From contig NZ_VITR01000007.1 in the NCBI RefSeq assembly GCF_007827955.1, positions 124,001 to 188,000 of the forward strand: a stretch of 64,000 bases of DNA, read 5' to 3'. Of the stretch, positions 1 to 8,598 are shown piece after piece. A program made the position numbers and the translations under genes. The DNA is from Nitrospirillum pindoramense. GTDB taxonomy: Bacteria > Pseudomonadota > Alphaproteobacteria > Azospirillales > Azospirillaceae. The first letter of the stretch is position 1. Each line of letters opens with the position of its first letter. The notes under the pieces are model-generated. The model did no database searches. It saw only the letters and a list, made by a program, of their open reading frames with translations, and was not told the origin of the DNA.

Positions 1-2
1 CC

Positions 3-719
3 ACCGTGCGCTCCACCACCGTCGCCGCGGCGGCCGAACAGGCGTCGGCCAATGTCCAGACCGTGGCGGCCGCGTCGGAGGAGCTGACCTCCTCCATCAT
101 CGAGATTTCCCGCCAGGTCACCGACTCCGCCCGCATCGCCAGCACGGCGTCGGAGGAGGCGGCCCGCACCAACGCGCTGGTCACCAACCTGGCGGAGGCG
201 GCCAACCGCATCGGCCAGGTGGTGAAGCTGATCACCGACATCGCCAGCCAGACCAACCTGCTGGCCCTGAACGCGACCATCGAGGCGGCACGCGCCGGGG
301 ATGCCGGCAAGGGCTTCTCCGTGGTGGCGAACGAGGTGAAGTCGCTGGCCAACCAGACGGCCAAGGCCACGGACGAGATCGGCGAACAGGTCACCTCCAT
401 CCAGGAGGAAACCCGCCGGACCGTGGCCGCCATCGGCGAGATCGCCACCACCATCGAACGCCTGGGCGCCATCTCCACCGGCATCTCCTCGGCGGTGGAG
501 GAGCAAGGGGCGGCGACGCAGGAGATTTCCCGCAACGTGCAAGAGGCCGCCCAAGGCACCCAGCAGGTGAGCGAGAACATCAGCGCCGTCTCGGAAAGCG
601 CCACCGTCACCGGTGCCGCCGCCACCCAGGTCCTGGCCTCCGCCAGCGAACTGGCCGGCCTTTCCGTCCAACTGCGCCAGGAGGTCCAGGACTTCCTGGC
701 CACGGTGCGGGCGGCCTGA
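3..719 (+). CDS. methyl-accepting chemotaxis protein, C-terminal fragment
   Basis: The 3' end of a chemoreceptor gene; the start lies before the window. The visible part is the cytoplasmic signalling domain, which binds CheA/CheW and carries methylation sites. It is a long alanine/glutamate-rich coiled coil. It contains the highly conserved tip region [17 protein letters not shown] followed by [15 protein letters not shown], and a C-terminal helix with [15 protein letters not shown]. The ligand-binding, transmembrane and HAMP parts are not present, so the signal sensed is unknown. The family call is secure. Confidence 0.96.
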   Translation, partial: TVRSTTVAAAAEQASANVQTVAAASEELTSSIIEISRQVTDSARIASTASEEAARTNALVTNLAEAANRIGQVVKLITDIASQTNLLALNATIEAARAGDAGKGFSVVANEVKSLANQTAKATDEIGEQVTSIQEETRRTVAAIGEIATTIERLGAISTGISSAVEEQGAATQEISRNVQEAAQGTQQVSENISAVSESATVTGAAATQVLASASELAGLSVQLRQEVQDFLATVRAA

Positions 720-828
720 GGCGGGCGGGACACGGCTTGGGGTGAGGGCGTTCCCTCATCCCAGGCCGCCCAACCTCGACCTTCACGATGAACCTGCTAT
801 CATCGTCCTATGGCGGAGAGGGGACGTC

Positions 829-1629
829 ATGCGGACGAGTGCGGCGCACGCTGTTCTGAGCGGAATGTTGGTGGTGCTCGCCTGTTGGCCGTTCTCTCCC
901 ATGCCGAGGCGGGTGGAGGCGGCGGAGCGGGTGTTCCAACCGCTTGCTGCCCGGGTTCCCTTCGGATTTCCTCCGGTCAGGGAATACGTCTTCTATGCCG
1001 TCGCGCCGCGTCCCGTATCCAAAATCACCACACACTCCTTTCGCAGGTTTCCTCCAGCCTATCCGGCGGAATCGCGTGCCCGAAAGGAAGAAGGCACTGT
1101 CATCTTCACCGCGTTGTGCGACATGAAGCATAGAATTTTCGACGCCGAGATCGTACACAGCAGCGGTCATGAACGACTGGACGCCTCGGTGGTGGCGGCT
1201 GCCCAATCCTTGCGATGGCGTTGCGTGCGCCCACCGGGCAGTGATCCGACTCTCGCCTCCTTCGCGAGCGGCAGCTATAGCTTCCAACTGACCCAGGCGA
1301 ACCCACCAGCCAAGTCCGTCACCCCAGTCACGCCCGGTAAAGCCACGGCCAGAATCGAAACGCTTTCCTTCAGAAGACACCCGCCGGCCTATCCGACCGC
1401 GTCATTAAGGCTGGGCGAGGAAGGCCAAGTCGTCTTCGAAGCCCTATGCGATGCGAACGGCTGGGTTTCGGATGCCAGGATCAGAACGAGCAGCAATCAT
1501 GACCGCCTGGACGAAGCGGTCGTAAGGGCCGCCCAATCTCACCAATGGCGATGCAGCCCCATTTCCCAAAAAGATCGATACCGCCAGACATGGGCGAAGA
1601 TGGTCTATCGCTTTCAGCTGCCGACGTGA
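829..1629 (+). CDS. exported protein with two TonB_C-like domains
   Basis: 266 aa. Starts at ATG 829 after a purine-rich GAGAGGGGACGTC stretch; an in-frame extension back to 613 overlaps the chemoreceptor gene and is unlikely. Residues 1-30 look like a signal peptide (hydrophobic SGMLVVLACWPF). Two internally repeated segments follow. Each starts FRR(F/H)PPAYP, continues with G-V-F-A-L-C-D and ends with a LD-(A/E)-VV-AAQS-WRC motif. This is the pattern of the TonB C-terminal (energy-transducer) fold. There is no N-terminal transmembrane anchor plus proline-rich linker as in a true TonB, and no ExbB/ExbD gene nearby. It is probably a periplasmic TonB_C-domain protein of unknown function. Confidence 0.65.
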   Translation: MRTSAAHAVLSGMLVVLACWPFSPMPRRVEAAERVFQPLAARVPFGFPPVREYVFYAVAPRPVSKITTHSFRRFPPAYPAESRARKEEGTVIFTALCDMKHRIFDAEIVHSSGHERLDASVVAAAQSLRWRCVRPPGSDPTLASFASGSYSFQLTQANPPAKSVTPVTPGKATARIETLSFRRHPPAYPTASLRLGEEGQVVFEALCDANGWVSDARIRTSSNHDRLDEAVVRAAQSHQWRCSPISQKDRYRQTWAKMVYRFQLPT

Positions 1630-1652
1630 AGAACACTGCCACCCACGCCGCC

Positions 1653-2261
1653 TCACCCCAGCGTCCGCCGCGCCCGTAACGCCGCGGTCAGCGTGCCGTC
1701 GTCCAGGTAGTCCAGCTCGCCGCCCACAGGCACGCCGTGGGCCAGGCGGCTGATGGCGACGTTCAGGCCGGAGAGGCGGTCGGTCAGGTAATGGGCGGTG
1801 GTCTGGCCGCCGGCGGTGGCGTTCAGCGCCAGGATGACCTCGCGCACAGCCACGCCATCCGTGCCTTGGGCGACGCGGGCCAGCAGGCCGGGGACGGCCA
1901 AGTCGTCGGGGCCGATGCCGTCCAGGGCCGACAGGGTGCCGCCCAGCACGTGGTAGAGGCCGCGATAGGCGCCCGTGCGCTCCAGCGCCCACAGGTCGCC
2001 CACTTCCTCCACCACGCACAAGGTGGTGCTGTCGCGGGAGGGGTCGCGGCAGACGCCGCAAGGGTCGACCGTGTCCAGGTTGCCGCAGACGGGGCAGGTT
2101 CGGATGCGGGCGGCGGCGGCGGCCAGCGCCTCGGCCAGCGGGTCCATCAACTGGTCGCGCTTCTTGATCAGGTGCAGGGCGGCGCGCCGGGCCGAGCGCG
2201 GGCCCAGGCCCGGCAAGCGCGACAACAACTGTATCAGGCGGTCGATTTCAGGGCCGATCAT
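1653..2261 (-). CDS. recR: recombination mediator RecR
   Basis: 202 aa, the usual RecR length. Acts with RecF/RecO to load RecA on gapped DNA. Helix-hairpin-helix near residues 8-30 ([14 protein letters not shown]), a C4 zinc finger with C56, C59, C68 and C71 (CPVCG...CGVC), then a Toprim domain ([13 protein letters not shown]) and the C-terminal conserved [12 protein letters not shown]. It is downstream of ybaB and dnaX on the same strand, as in most bacteria. A strong hairpin terminator between ybaB and recR suggests it may have its own promoter. Confidence 0.97.
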   Translation of the reverse strand: MIGPEIDRLIQLLSRLPGLGPRSARRAALHLIKKRDQLMDPLAEALAAAAARIRTCPVCGNLDTVDPCGVCRDPSRDSTTLCVVEEVGDLWALERTGAYRGLYHVLGGTLSALDGIGPDDLAVPGLLARVAQGTDGVAVREVILALNATAGGQTTAHYLTDRLSGLNVAISRLAHGVPVGGELDYLDDGTLTAALRARRTLG

Positions 2262-2325
2262 GGCCCCAAGATAGGGGCTGTGCCGGCTTTGTTCCAGCCC
2301 AGCTTTGTTCTAGCGGAAAAATGAA

Positions 2326-2358
2326 AACGCCGGGCCCGTCGCCAGGCCCGGCGTTCAA
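2326..2358 (-). terminator. Rho-independent terminator after dnaX-ybaB
   Basis: An 11-bp GC-rich perfect stem (2326-2336 with 2345-2355) and an 8-nt loop. Read on the minus strand it is followed by GTTTTCATTTTT, so it would end the dnaX-ybaB transcript before recR. Confidence 0.75.
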
Positions 2359-2384
2359 AACCATACCCTGACGGGCGGCGCCGA

Positions 2385-2708
2385 TCAGAACGGCAGCTTC
2401 ATGCCCGGCGGCAGCTTCAGGCCGCCCATGAGCTTGTTGGTCTCTTCGGCGATGTGTGCCTCGACCTTACTCTTGGCGTCGTTGAAGGCGGCGACCAGCA
2501 GGTCCTCCAGCACCTCGATGTCCTCGGGGTCGACGACGGACTTGTCGAGCTTCACCTTCTTCAGCTCGCCCTTGCCGTTGACCACGACGCGGACCATGCC
2601 GGCGCCGGACTGGCCGTCGGCCTCGATCTCGCCCAGCTTGCCCTGCATTTCCTGCATCTTGGCCTGCATCTGCTGGGCCTGCTTCATCATCTGGCCGATG
2701 TTTTTCAT
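2385..2708 (-). CDS. ybaB: YbaB/EbfC family nucleoid-associated protein
   Basis: 107 aa. Small dimeric DNA-binding protein. The N-terminal coiled coil is methionine/glutamine-rich (MKQAQQMQAKMQEMQ), followed by the conserved core GMVRVVVNGKGELKKVKLD and a DLLVAAFNDAK helix. Its start is only 3 nt from the dnaX stop, and its GGAG ribosome binding site lies inside the dnaX 3' end, so translation is probably coupled. The dnaX-ybaB-recR order is conserved across bacteria; the biochemical role is still loosely defined. Confidence 0.95.
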   Translation of the reverse strand: MKNIGQMMKQAQQMQAKMQEMQGKLGEIEADGQSGAGMVRVVVNGKGELKKVKLDKSVVDPEDIEVLEDLLVAAFNDAKSKVEAHIAEETNKLMGGLKLPPGMKLPF

Positions 2709-2711
2709 GGC

Positions 2712-4670
2712 CTAAAAATCTCCTTCCCAGTCGCCGTCGCTCATATCGGGCGGCGCGTCGAAATACGGGTTGTCCGGGGCATCCATACCGCCATCCTCGT
2801 AAGAAGGGAAGGCGGGGGCGCGTGCGGCCTCTTCGGCGGCGGCCTTGGCGGCGGCCGCGGCCACCTGGTCCAGGTCACGCACCGCCGTCATCTTGGCGCC
2901 GGGGAAGGCGGCCATGAGGGCCTGCACCAGGGGGCTGGCGGCCGCCTGCTCCCGGGTACGGTTCTCCGCCGCGCGATCCTGGTCGCTGAGCGTGGGTTCG
3001 CCGGGGGCGCCGGAAACGGTGACGATCCAGCGCCGGCCGGTCCATTCCGTCAACAGCTGCCCCACCCGGCCGGCCAAGTTGGGCACGGCCATGGCGGTGG
3101 GCCGCAGCTCGATCAGCCCCGGCTCGAACTTCACCAGGTGGACCATGCTCAAGAGGTTGCCTTGCAGCATGCCCTCGCGCCGGGCGCCGAACAGCTCCGC
3201 CACCTCGCGGAAGGATTTGGGATCGGCCGGGGGCAGGTCCGGCACAGGCTCCATCATCGGCGCCGGGGCCGCCACGGGCGCCGCCTTCACCGCGCCGGCC
3301 AAGCCGCCACGCAGCACGGCCATGGGGGCGCCACCGCCGTTCGAGGTGCCGTTGGACAGGGCCATGCCCCGCGCCAGGGCGCCGCCGCCGTTGCCCCCCA
3401 CGGGGGCGCCACCGCCGTTACCGCCGCCGCCCATGGGGGCGCCAGTGGGCACGCCGCCCTCCATCACCTTGCGCACAAGGTCGCCCGGGCTGGGCAGGTC
3501 GGCGGCGTAGGCCAGGCGGATCAGCACCATTTCCAGGGCCTGCATGGGCACCGGCGCCTGCTGCACCTCCGACAGGCCCTTCAGCAGGATCTGCCAGGCG
3601 CGGGCCAGGGCCGGCATGCCCAGCTTGGCCGCCAGGTCGCCGCCGCGCACCCGCTCCATCTCCGGAATGCCCTGGTCCTGGGCCGTGCCGGGCACCACGC
3701 GGGCGCGGGTCAGGAAATGGGTGAAGTCCAGCAGGTCCTGGGCGATGACCACCGGGTCGGCGCCGCGCTTGTGCAAATCGTCCAGCACGGCCAGCGCGTC
3801 GGCCGGCTTGCCCGACAGGGTCGCTTCGAACAGGTCCACCACCAGGGTGCGGTCGGCCAGGCCCAGCATGTCGCGGACCTGCAGGCCGGTGACAGCACCG
3901 CCGCCGAGGGCGATGGCCTGGTCCAGCAGCGACAGGCCGTCACGCACCGAGCCATCGGCGGCGCGGGCGATCAGGCTCAGCGCCTCCGCCTCCACCGGCA
4001 CCGATTCCTGGTCAGCGATGCGGCCGAAATGGGCCTGCAAGGTGCCCTGATCCACCCGGCGCAGGTCGAAGCGCTGACAGCGCGACAGCACCGTCACCGG
4101 CACCTTGCGGATTTCGGTGGTGGCGAAGACGAACTTCACATGCGGCGGCGGCTCCTCCAGCGTCTTCAGCAGCGCGTTGAACGCGCTGCGCGACAGCATG
4201 TGGACCTCGTCAATGACGTAGACCTTGTAGCGGGCGCCGGCGGGGGCGTAACGCACGCCCTCGATGATCTCGCGGATGTTGTCGACCGAGGTGTTGCTGG
4301 CGGCGTCCATCTCGATGACGTCGACGTTGCGGTCCTGCGAGATCGACACGCACTGCTCACACACGCCGCAGGGGCTGACGGTCGGGCCGCCCTGACCGTC
4401 GGGGCCAATGCAGTTCAGCGCGCGGGCGATGATGCGGGCGGTGGTGGTCTTGCCCACGCCGCGCACGCCGGTCAGCATGTAGGCCTGGTGGATGCGCCCC
4501 GACTGGATGGCGTTGCGCAGGGTGCGCACCAAGGCGTCCTGGCCGATCAGCTCATCGAAATTGCGGGGGCGGTACTTGCGGGCCAGCACGCGATAGACGG
4601 CGGCGCCGGCGGAGGCGGGGGATTGGACGTCGGGGGAAAGCGGGCTCTGATCGGTCACGGGATCGCTCAA
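2712..4670 (-). CDS. dnaX: DNA polymerase III subunit gamma/tau
   Basis: 652 aa clamp-loader ATPase. Walker A GVRGVGKTT at 68-76, a zinc module with CGVCEQC at 101-107, Walker B/DEVH at 154-157, then the SRC sensor (LSRCQRFDLRR). The C-terminal third carries the tau-specific domain. A glycine/asparagine-rich linker at about residues 408-455 is built from GGG(N)/GAP repeats and is encoded by near-identical DNA blocks (about 3310-3445). I see no E. coli-type A AAA AAG slippery site, so separate gamma production is not evident. It heads the dnaX-ybaB unit; the SRP RNA gene lies just upstream on the same strand. Confidence 0.97.
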   Translation of the reverse strand: MSDPVTDQSPLSPDVQSPASAGAAVYRVLARKYRPRNFDELIGQDALVRTLRNAIQSGRIHQAYMLTGVRGVGKTTTARIIARALNCIGPDGQGGPTVSPCGVCEQCVSISQDRNVDVIEMDAASNTSVDNIREIIEGVRYAPAGARYKVYVIDEVHMLSRSAFNALLKTLEEPPPHVKFVFATTEIRKVPVTVLSRCQRFDLRRVDQGTLQAHFGRIADQESVPVEAEALSLIARAADGSVRDGLSLLDQAIALGGGAVTGLQVRDMLGLADRTLVVDLFEATLSGKPADALAVLDDLHKRGADPVVIAQDLLDFTHFLTRARVVPGTAQDQGIPEMERVRGGDLAAKLGMPALARAWQILLKGLSEVQQAPVPMQALEMVLIRLAYAADLPSPGDLVRKVMEGGVPTGAPMGGGGNGGGAPVGGNGGGALARGMALSNGTSNGGGAPMAVLRGGLAGAVKAAPVAAPAPMMEPVPDLPPADPKSFREVAELFGARREGMLQGNLLSMVHLVKFEPGLIELRPTAMAVPNLAGRVGQLLTEWTGRRWIVTVSGAPGEPTLSDQDRAAENRTREQAAASPLVQALMAAFPGAKMTAVRDLDQVAAAAAKAAAEEAARAPAFPSYEDGGMDAPDNPYFDAPPDMSDGDWEGDF

Positions 4671-4751
4671 CCCTTCCGGCGCTGGCTGCCGCCGGCCAAG
4701 TGCGGGCCGGACCGTGTGGCCGGCCCAAAGGCGGCGTTCAGATTTTATGAG

Positions 4752-4852
4752 GTGGGAGGCTGGACATGCGACCCGCGCCGAAACTCGTTACGGCTGCTTC
4801 CTTCCGGACCTGACCGGGTTGGCGAGGGACACGTCCGCCGCCAACCTCCCGC
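4752..4852 (-). ncRNA. ffs: signal recognition particle RNA (4.5S/small SRP RNA)
   Basis: On the minus strand the segment contains the near-invariant SRP domain IV core GGTCAGGTCCGGAAGGAAGC (about 4795-4818). The ends pair in a 10-bp helix (4754-4763 with 4841-4850, including a G-U pair), giving the usual hairpin of about 100 nt. The RNA binds Ffh for co-translational targeting. A place next to dnaX is common. Exact ends are estimated from the terminal helix. Confidence 0.95.
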
Positions 4853-4963
4853 CGCCATATATCGGCATCGACCCGCCCCATAGCAAGTGAAAAGGCGGCA
4901 GGGCCGACCCGCCCGTTCCGACGCGCTGCCCAAAAGGGGTGGCCTTGTCCCCTCCGCCCCGTC

Positions 4964-5953
4964 ATGAGACGAATGATGATCATGACGAACCGCTCCCAAA
5001 AGAACTTCTACACCGGCGCCGGCCTGGACCGCGCCACCGTCGCCCGCAAGCAGGCCGACTGGCTGGCCCAGCGCCTGGCGGCACCGGAAAGCCGCTTCCT
5101 GGCCGTGTGGCGCGGCCAGTTCCTGGTGGCCTCGCCGCCAGAGGGGGCGCCGGAACGGGGGGCGCCAGGGGGAGAAGCGGTGCGGCCGGCCTATCTCGAC
5201 CCCGGCAGCCCGTGGTGGCGGGAGGCGGCCACCGTGGCCCCCGCCTTCCTGGGCGTGGAGGGCGACATCGCCCATTTCGCCGTCGACCTGTCGGGCCTGG
5301 AGCAGGACCATCCGGAGCTGCTGGGCCTGGGCACGCCGACGGAGCTGCGCACCCTGGCCCACCAGGTGGACCGGCCCACGGCCAGCCTGCTGGCCTATGT
5401 GCGCGGCCTGCTGGGCTGGCACCAGCGCCACCGCTTCTGCGGCGTCTGCGGCACGGTGACCGAGGTGATCGAGGGCGGGCATGTCCGCCGCTGCACCAAC
5501 CCCGACTGCCAGACCCTGCATTTCCCGCGCACCGATCCCGCCGTGATCATGCTGGTGCATGATGGCGACCGCTGCGTCCTGGGCCGGCAAAGCCGTTTCG
5601 GCCAGGGCATGTATTCCACCCTGGCCGGATTCGTGGAGCCGGGCGAAAGCCTGGAGGAGGCGGTGGCCCGCGAGGTGATGGAGGAGGCCGGCATCCAGGT
5701 GACGGACGTGCGCTATCTGTCCTCCCAACCCTGGCCCTTTCCTTCCTCCCTCATGCTGGGCTTCCACGCCCGCGCCGTGACCACCCAATTGACGGTGGAT
5801 CTGGAGGAGTTGGAGGACGCGCGCTGGTTCACCCGAGAGGAGGTGCACCAGGCCAGCCTGCGGCGCGGGCCGTCGGACGGCAGCTTGCGCCTGCCCGGCG
5901 CCGACAGCATCGCCCGCCGCCTGATCGAGGATTGGCTGGAGGGCGCGGTTTAA
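4964..5953 (+). CDS. nudC: NAD(+) diphosphatase (Nudix)
   Basis: 329 aa from ATG 4964; ATG 4973, 4976 or 4982 are equally possible and no clear ribosome site decides. Hydrolyses NAD(H) to NMN(H) and AMP; the family also removes NAD caps from RNA. Zinc ribbon at C159, C162, C177, C182 (CGVCG...CTNPDC). The Nudix box starts at G222 (GFVEPGESLEEAVAREVMEE), followed by the NudC-specific SQPWPFPSSLMLGF. Divergent from the SRP RNA gene and convergent with hisN; the two stop codons overlap in a shared TTAA at 5950-5953. Confidence 0.96.
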   Translation: MRRMMIMTNRSQKNFYTGAGLDRATVARKQADWLAQRLAAPESRFLAVWRGQFLVASPPEGAPERGAPGGEAVRPAYLDPGSPWWREAATVAPAFLGVEGDIAHFAVDLSGLEQDHPELLGLGTPTELRTLAHQVDRPTASLLAYVRGLLGWHQRHRFCGVCGTVTEVIEGGHVRRCTNPDCQTLHFPRTDPAVIMLVHDGDRCVLGRQSRFGQGMYSTLAGFVEPGESLEEAVAREVMEEAGIQVTDVRYLSSQPWPFPSSLMLGFHARAVTTQLTVDLEELEDARWFTREEVHQASLRRGPSDGSLRLPGADSIARRLIEDWLEGAV

Positions 5954-6741
5954 GGCAGGACACCGCCACCCATGATGGCCAGCGCCTGGGCATGGGCCCT
6001 GACGTCGCCGGACGCCACCACCTCGCCCACCGCACCCAGCACCAGGTCGCGGCCCTGCCAGTCGGTCATGCGGCCACCGGCGCCCTCGACCACCGGCACC
6101 AGCGCGGCCCAGTCCCAGGGCGCCAGGTCGCGCTCCACCGAAATGTCCAGCCAGCCGTTGGCCACCTGGGCATAGCCGTAGCAGTCGCTGCCGTAGACGA
6201 CGTAGCGCGAGGCGGCCTTGAGCCGGGCGAAGCGCTCCGCCTCCTCGCCCTTGAACATGTCCGGGCTGGTGGTGGTCACCGTCGCCTCCGCCAAGGTGGG
6301 GCAGGCGCGGGTGCGGACGGGGGTGCCGTTGAACCGGGTGGGGTGGCCCACGCCGCCGATCCAGCGTTCGCCCAGGATGGGCTGGTCGATGACGCCCAGC
6401 ACCGGGCGGCCATGGCGCAGCAGGCCGATCAGGGTGCCGAAGATGGGCCGGCCGGTCATGAAGCTCTTGGTGCCGTCGATGGGGTCCAGCACCCAGACAT
6501 ACTCCCGGTCCAGGCCGTGGGTCCCCAGCTCCTCCCCCAGGATGCCGTCGTCGGGACGCTCGGCGGCCAGGATGGCGCGCAGGGCCTCTTCCGCCTGGCG
6601 GTCGGCGATGGTGACCGGCGTCAGGTTGGACTTGGCGTCGATCTCCACATCCGCGCGGAAATAGCGGCGGATAACCGCGCCCGCCGACTCGGCCATGCGG
6701 TGGGCCAGGGCGATGAGGTCGTCGGGCACGGGCGTGGTCAT
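5950..6741 (-). CDS. hisN: histidinol-phosphatase, inositol-monophosphatase family
   Basis: 263 aa member of the Mg2+-dependent, lithium-sensitive phosphatase fold. Metal-binding motifs: GEELG (E70, E71), WVLDPIDGTKSF (D86, D89) and the C-terminal APWDWAALVPVVEGAGG. The closest type is the HisN histidinol-phosphate phosphatase (the last phosphatase step of histidine synthesis) rather than SuhB. Substrate assignment is inferred from motif resemblance and no his gene is adjacent, so inositol-1-phosphatase is the alternative. Confidence 0.85.
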   Translation of the reverse strand: MTTPVPDDLIALAHRMAESAGAVIRRYFRADVEIDAKSNLTPVTIADRQAEEALRAILAAERPDDGILGEELGTHGLDREYVWVLDPIDGTKSFMTGRPIFGTLIGLLRHGRPVLGVIDQPILGERWIGGVGHPTRFNGTPVRTRACPTLAEATVTTTSPDMFKGEEAERFARLKAASRYVVYGSDCYGYAQVANGWLDISVERDLAPWDWAALVPVVEGAGGRMTDWQGRDLVLGAVGEVVASGDVRAHAQALAIMGGGVLP

Positions 6742-6775
6742 GGGGGCGCTTCCTGGGCAAACGGGACATGCAAAG

Positions 6776-6803
6776 AGGGGCGGCCCCGGCTGGGACCGCC
6801 CCT
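6776..6803 (-). terminator. hairpin terminator downstream of the cytochrome c gene
   Basis: Perfect 8-bp stem (6776-6783 with 6796-6803), extendable into the loop. It lies between the cytochrome c stop and hisN. The T-run on the minus strand is short (CTCTTTG), so strength is uncertain. Confidence 0.5.
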
Positions 6804-6864
6804 GCTTTTATACCGAAGAGGCCGCCGCCTCAAACCCAAGGCGGCGTGCTATCCCATCAGCGCC

Positions 6865-7410
6865 TTATTGCGGCAGCGGCGCCGGGCTGTCGGCCTGGGT
6901 GCGCAGATAGGCGATCACGTCGGCGCGGTCCTTCACGGACTTGAAGCCGGCGAAGGTCATCTTGGTGCCCGGGGCGTAGGTCTTGGGGCTGGCGAGGAAC
7001 TCGTTCAGCTTTTCGTAATCCCAGGTGCCGCCCAGCTTCTTGATGGCGTCGGAATAGGCGAAGCCTTCCATATGCCCCTGCTTGTTGCCGATGATGCCCC
7101 ACAGGTTGGGGCCCACCTTGGCGGCGCCACCCTTGTCGAAGGTGTGGCAGGCCTGGCAGACCTTGGTCAGCTTGGCGCCGTTCTCGGCACTGGCGCTGGC
7201 CAGCAGGGGGCTGACCGGGTCCGGCTTGGCCGGAGCGGCGGGTTCGCCACCGCCGGCGGCCGGCGCCGCCTCCGCCCCTTCGATCTTGTAGACGTTTTCG
7301 GTCAACATCGTCGGATGCACGACCTTCTTGGCGATGAACCCCGCCAGCAGGGCGATCAACGCGCCCAGCAGAATGGCCATGGAAATCTTGTTGAAGAAGC
7401 TACCCGCCAT
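6865..7410 (-). CDS. membrane-anchored c-type cytochrome (CycM/c552-like)
   Basis: 181 aa. An uncleaved N-terminal membrane anchor (about residues 9-27, SMAILLGALIALLAGFIA) is followed by an Ala/Pro-rich linker and a class I cytochrome c domain. The heme site is CQACH (C85, C88, H89) and the likely axial Met is M151 in APGTKMTFAG. Anchored cytochromes of this type carry electrons between the bc1 complex and aa3 oxidase in alphaproteobacteria. It is divergent from kdsB and followed by pheA, a neighbourhood seen in many alphaproteobacteria. Confidence 0.92.
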   Translation of the reverse strand: MAGSFFNKISMAILLGALIALLAGFIAKKVVHPTMLTENVYKIEGAEAAPAAGGGEPAAPAKPDPVSPLLASASAENGAKLTKVCQACHTFDKGGAAKVGPNLWGIIGNKQGHMEGFAYSDAIKKLGGTWDYEKLNEFLASPKTYAPGTKMTFAGFKSVKDRADVIAYLRTQADSPAPLPQ

Positions 7411-7696
7411 CAGATCAAGCCCTCATGTCCCACGCTGCTGCGGTTCGCGTGATGGTTATAGTCCCTGTGCGTTCAAATTAACGCCAGGTGGTGACGCTTG
7501 TCGATGCCCCGGGGCCGCCCCAGCAATGCAAGAGGGGGTCCGGCCATCTTTCTCCCAATTCCGGGCGACGATAAGCGGCCTGTTCAACCAGGGCAAGATA
7601 GTTCGGCGCCCCGCTTGTAAACCGGCTTGACCGAGGGTGGTAAATGTCGCACGCCTGGCCCGGCCATGAGGCAAATCAATTCGTAGGCGACACCCC

Positions 7697-8497
7697 ATGT
7701 CTTCCCGTCCCGCCGGCAGCCCGCCCCCCGGCGCCCCGTCCCTGGGTGCCCCGACCGCCCCCATCGTCATCATTCCGGCGCGCCTGGCCTCCACCCGCCT
7801 ACCCAACAAGCCGCTGGCCGACATTGGCGGCGCCCCCATGATCGTGCAGGTGTGGCGCCGCGCGGCGGAGGCCGACATCGGCCCCGTCCTGGTGGCGGCG
7901 GCGGAAAAGGAGATTGTGGAGGCGGTGCGCGACGCCGGGGGCCAGGCGGTGCTGACCGATCCCAACCACCCCTCCGGCTCCGACCGCATCTATGAGGCGC
8001 TGCGCCAGGTGGACCCCGACGGGCGCCACGACGCCGTGGTCAATGTCCAGGGCGATCTGCCGACGGTGGAGCCCGCGACGGTGCGCGCCGCCTTCGGCCC
8101 GCTGGCCAACGGGCAAGTGGACATCGCCACCCTGGCCGTGGAGATCACGGTGGAGGAGGAGCGGCACAACCCCAACGTGGTCAAGGCGGTGATCGAGTTG
8201 GCCCCCGGGGCGCGTGTGGGCCGCGCCCTGTATTTCACCCGCACCACCACGCCCTGGGGCGCCGGGCCGCACTATCACCATATCGGCCTGTACGCCTATC
8301 GCCGCGAGGCGCTGGCCCGCTTCGTCGCCCTGCCCCCCGCCGCCTTGGAGCAGCGGGAGAAGCTGGAACAGCTGCGGGCACTGGCCAACGGCATGCGCAT
8401 CGATGTGGCGGTGGTGGACGCCGTCCCCTTGGGCGTCGATACGCCGGAGGATCTAGAGCGCGCCCGCGCCCTCATCGGCCGCATAGGCGCCCCCTGA
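7697..8497 (+). CDS. kdsB: 3-deoxy-manno-octulosonate cytidylyltransferase
   Basis: 266 aa. Activates Kdo with CTP to CMP-Kdo for lipopolysaccharide inner core. After an extended Pro/Ala-rich N-terminus come [21 protein letters not shown] (nucleotide-binding loop, quoted in outline), [23 protein letters not shown], and the C-terminal [24 protein letters not shown] and [11 protein letters not shown] start at ATG 7697 is assumed; a start nearer the conserved core is not available. Complements the lpt genes at 42-45 kb. Confidence 0.97.
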   Translation: MSSRPAGSPPPGAPSLGAPTAPIVIIPARLASTRLPNKPLADIGGAPMIVQVWRRAAEADIGPVLVAAAEKEIVEAVRDAGGQAVLTDPNHPSGSDRIYEALRQVDPDGRHDAVVNVQGDLPTVEPATVRAAFGPLANGQVDIATLAVEITVEEERHNPNVVKAVIELAPGARVGRALYFTRTTTPWGAGPHYHHIGLYAYRREALARFVALPPAALEQREKLEQLRALANGMRIDVAVVDAVPLGVDTPEDLERARALIGRIGAP

Positions 8498-8500
8498 TTC

Positions 8501-8530
8501 CAACGGCATGAGCCCCGGCCCCCGCCGTTG
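8501..8530. repeat. lone GGCATGAG-type hairpin after kdsB
   Basis: Inverted repeat CAACGGC...GCCGTTG enclosing CATGAGCCCC. It resembles the last module of the larger repeats at 9492, 26508, 48054 and 58508 but has no core. May act as a weak terminator; no T-run is present. Confidence 0.4.
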
Positions 8531-8598
8531 TAGGCTGCCCCCGGTTACAGGACCGCAGACCGGCGGCACGAAGGCGCCGGTACAAGAAAGGGAAAGTG

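Noticed and set aside
2286-2315. Direct repeat GCTTTGTTC-N-AGC upstream of recR as a LexA (SOS) box
   Set aside because: The alphaproteobacterial box is GTTC-N7-GTTC; here the GTTC units are 12 bases apart, so it does not fit.
2712-4670. Programmed frameshift in dnaX producing gamma
   Set aside because: No A AAA AAG-type slippery heptamer with downstream hairpin was found.
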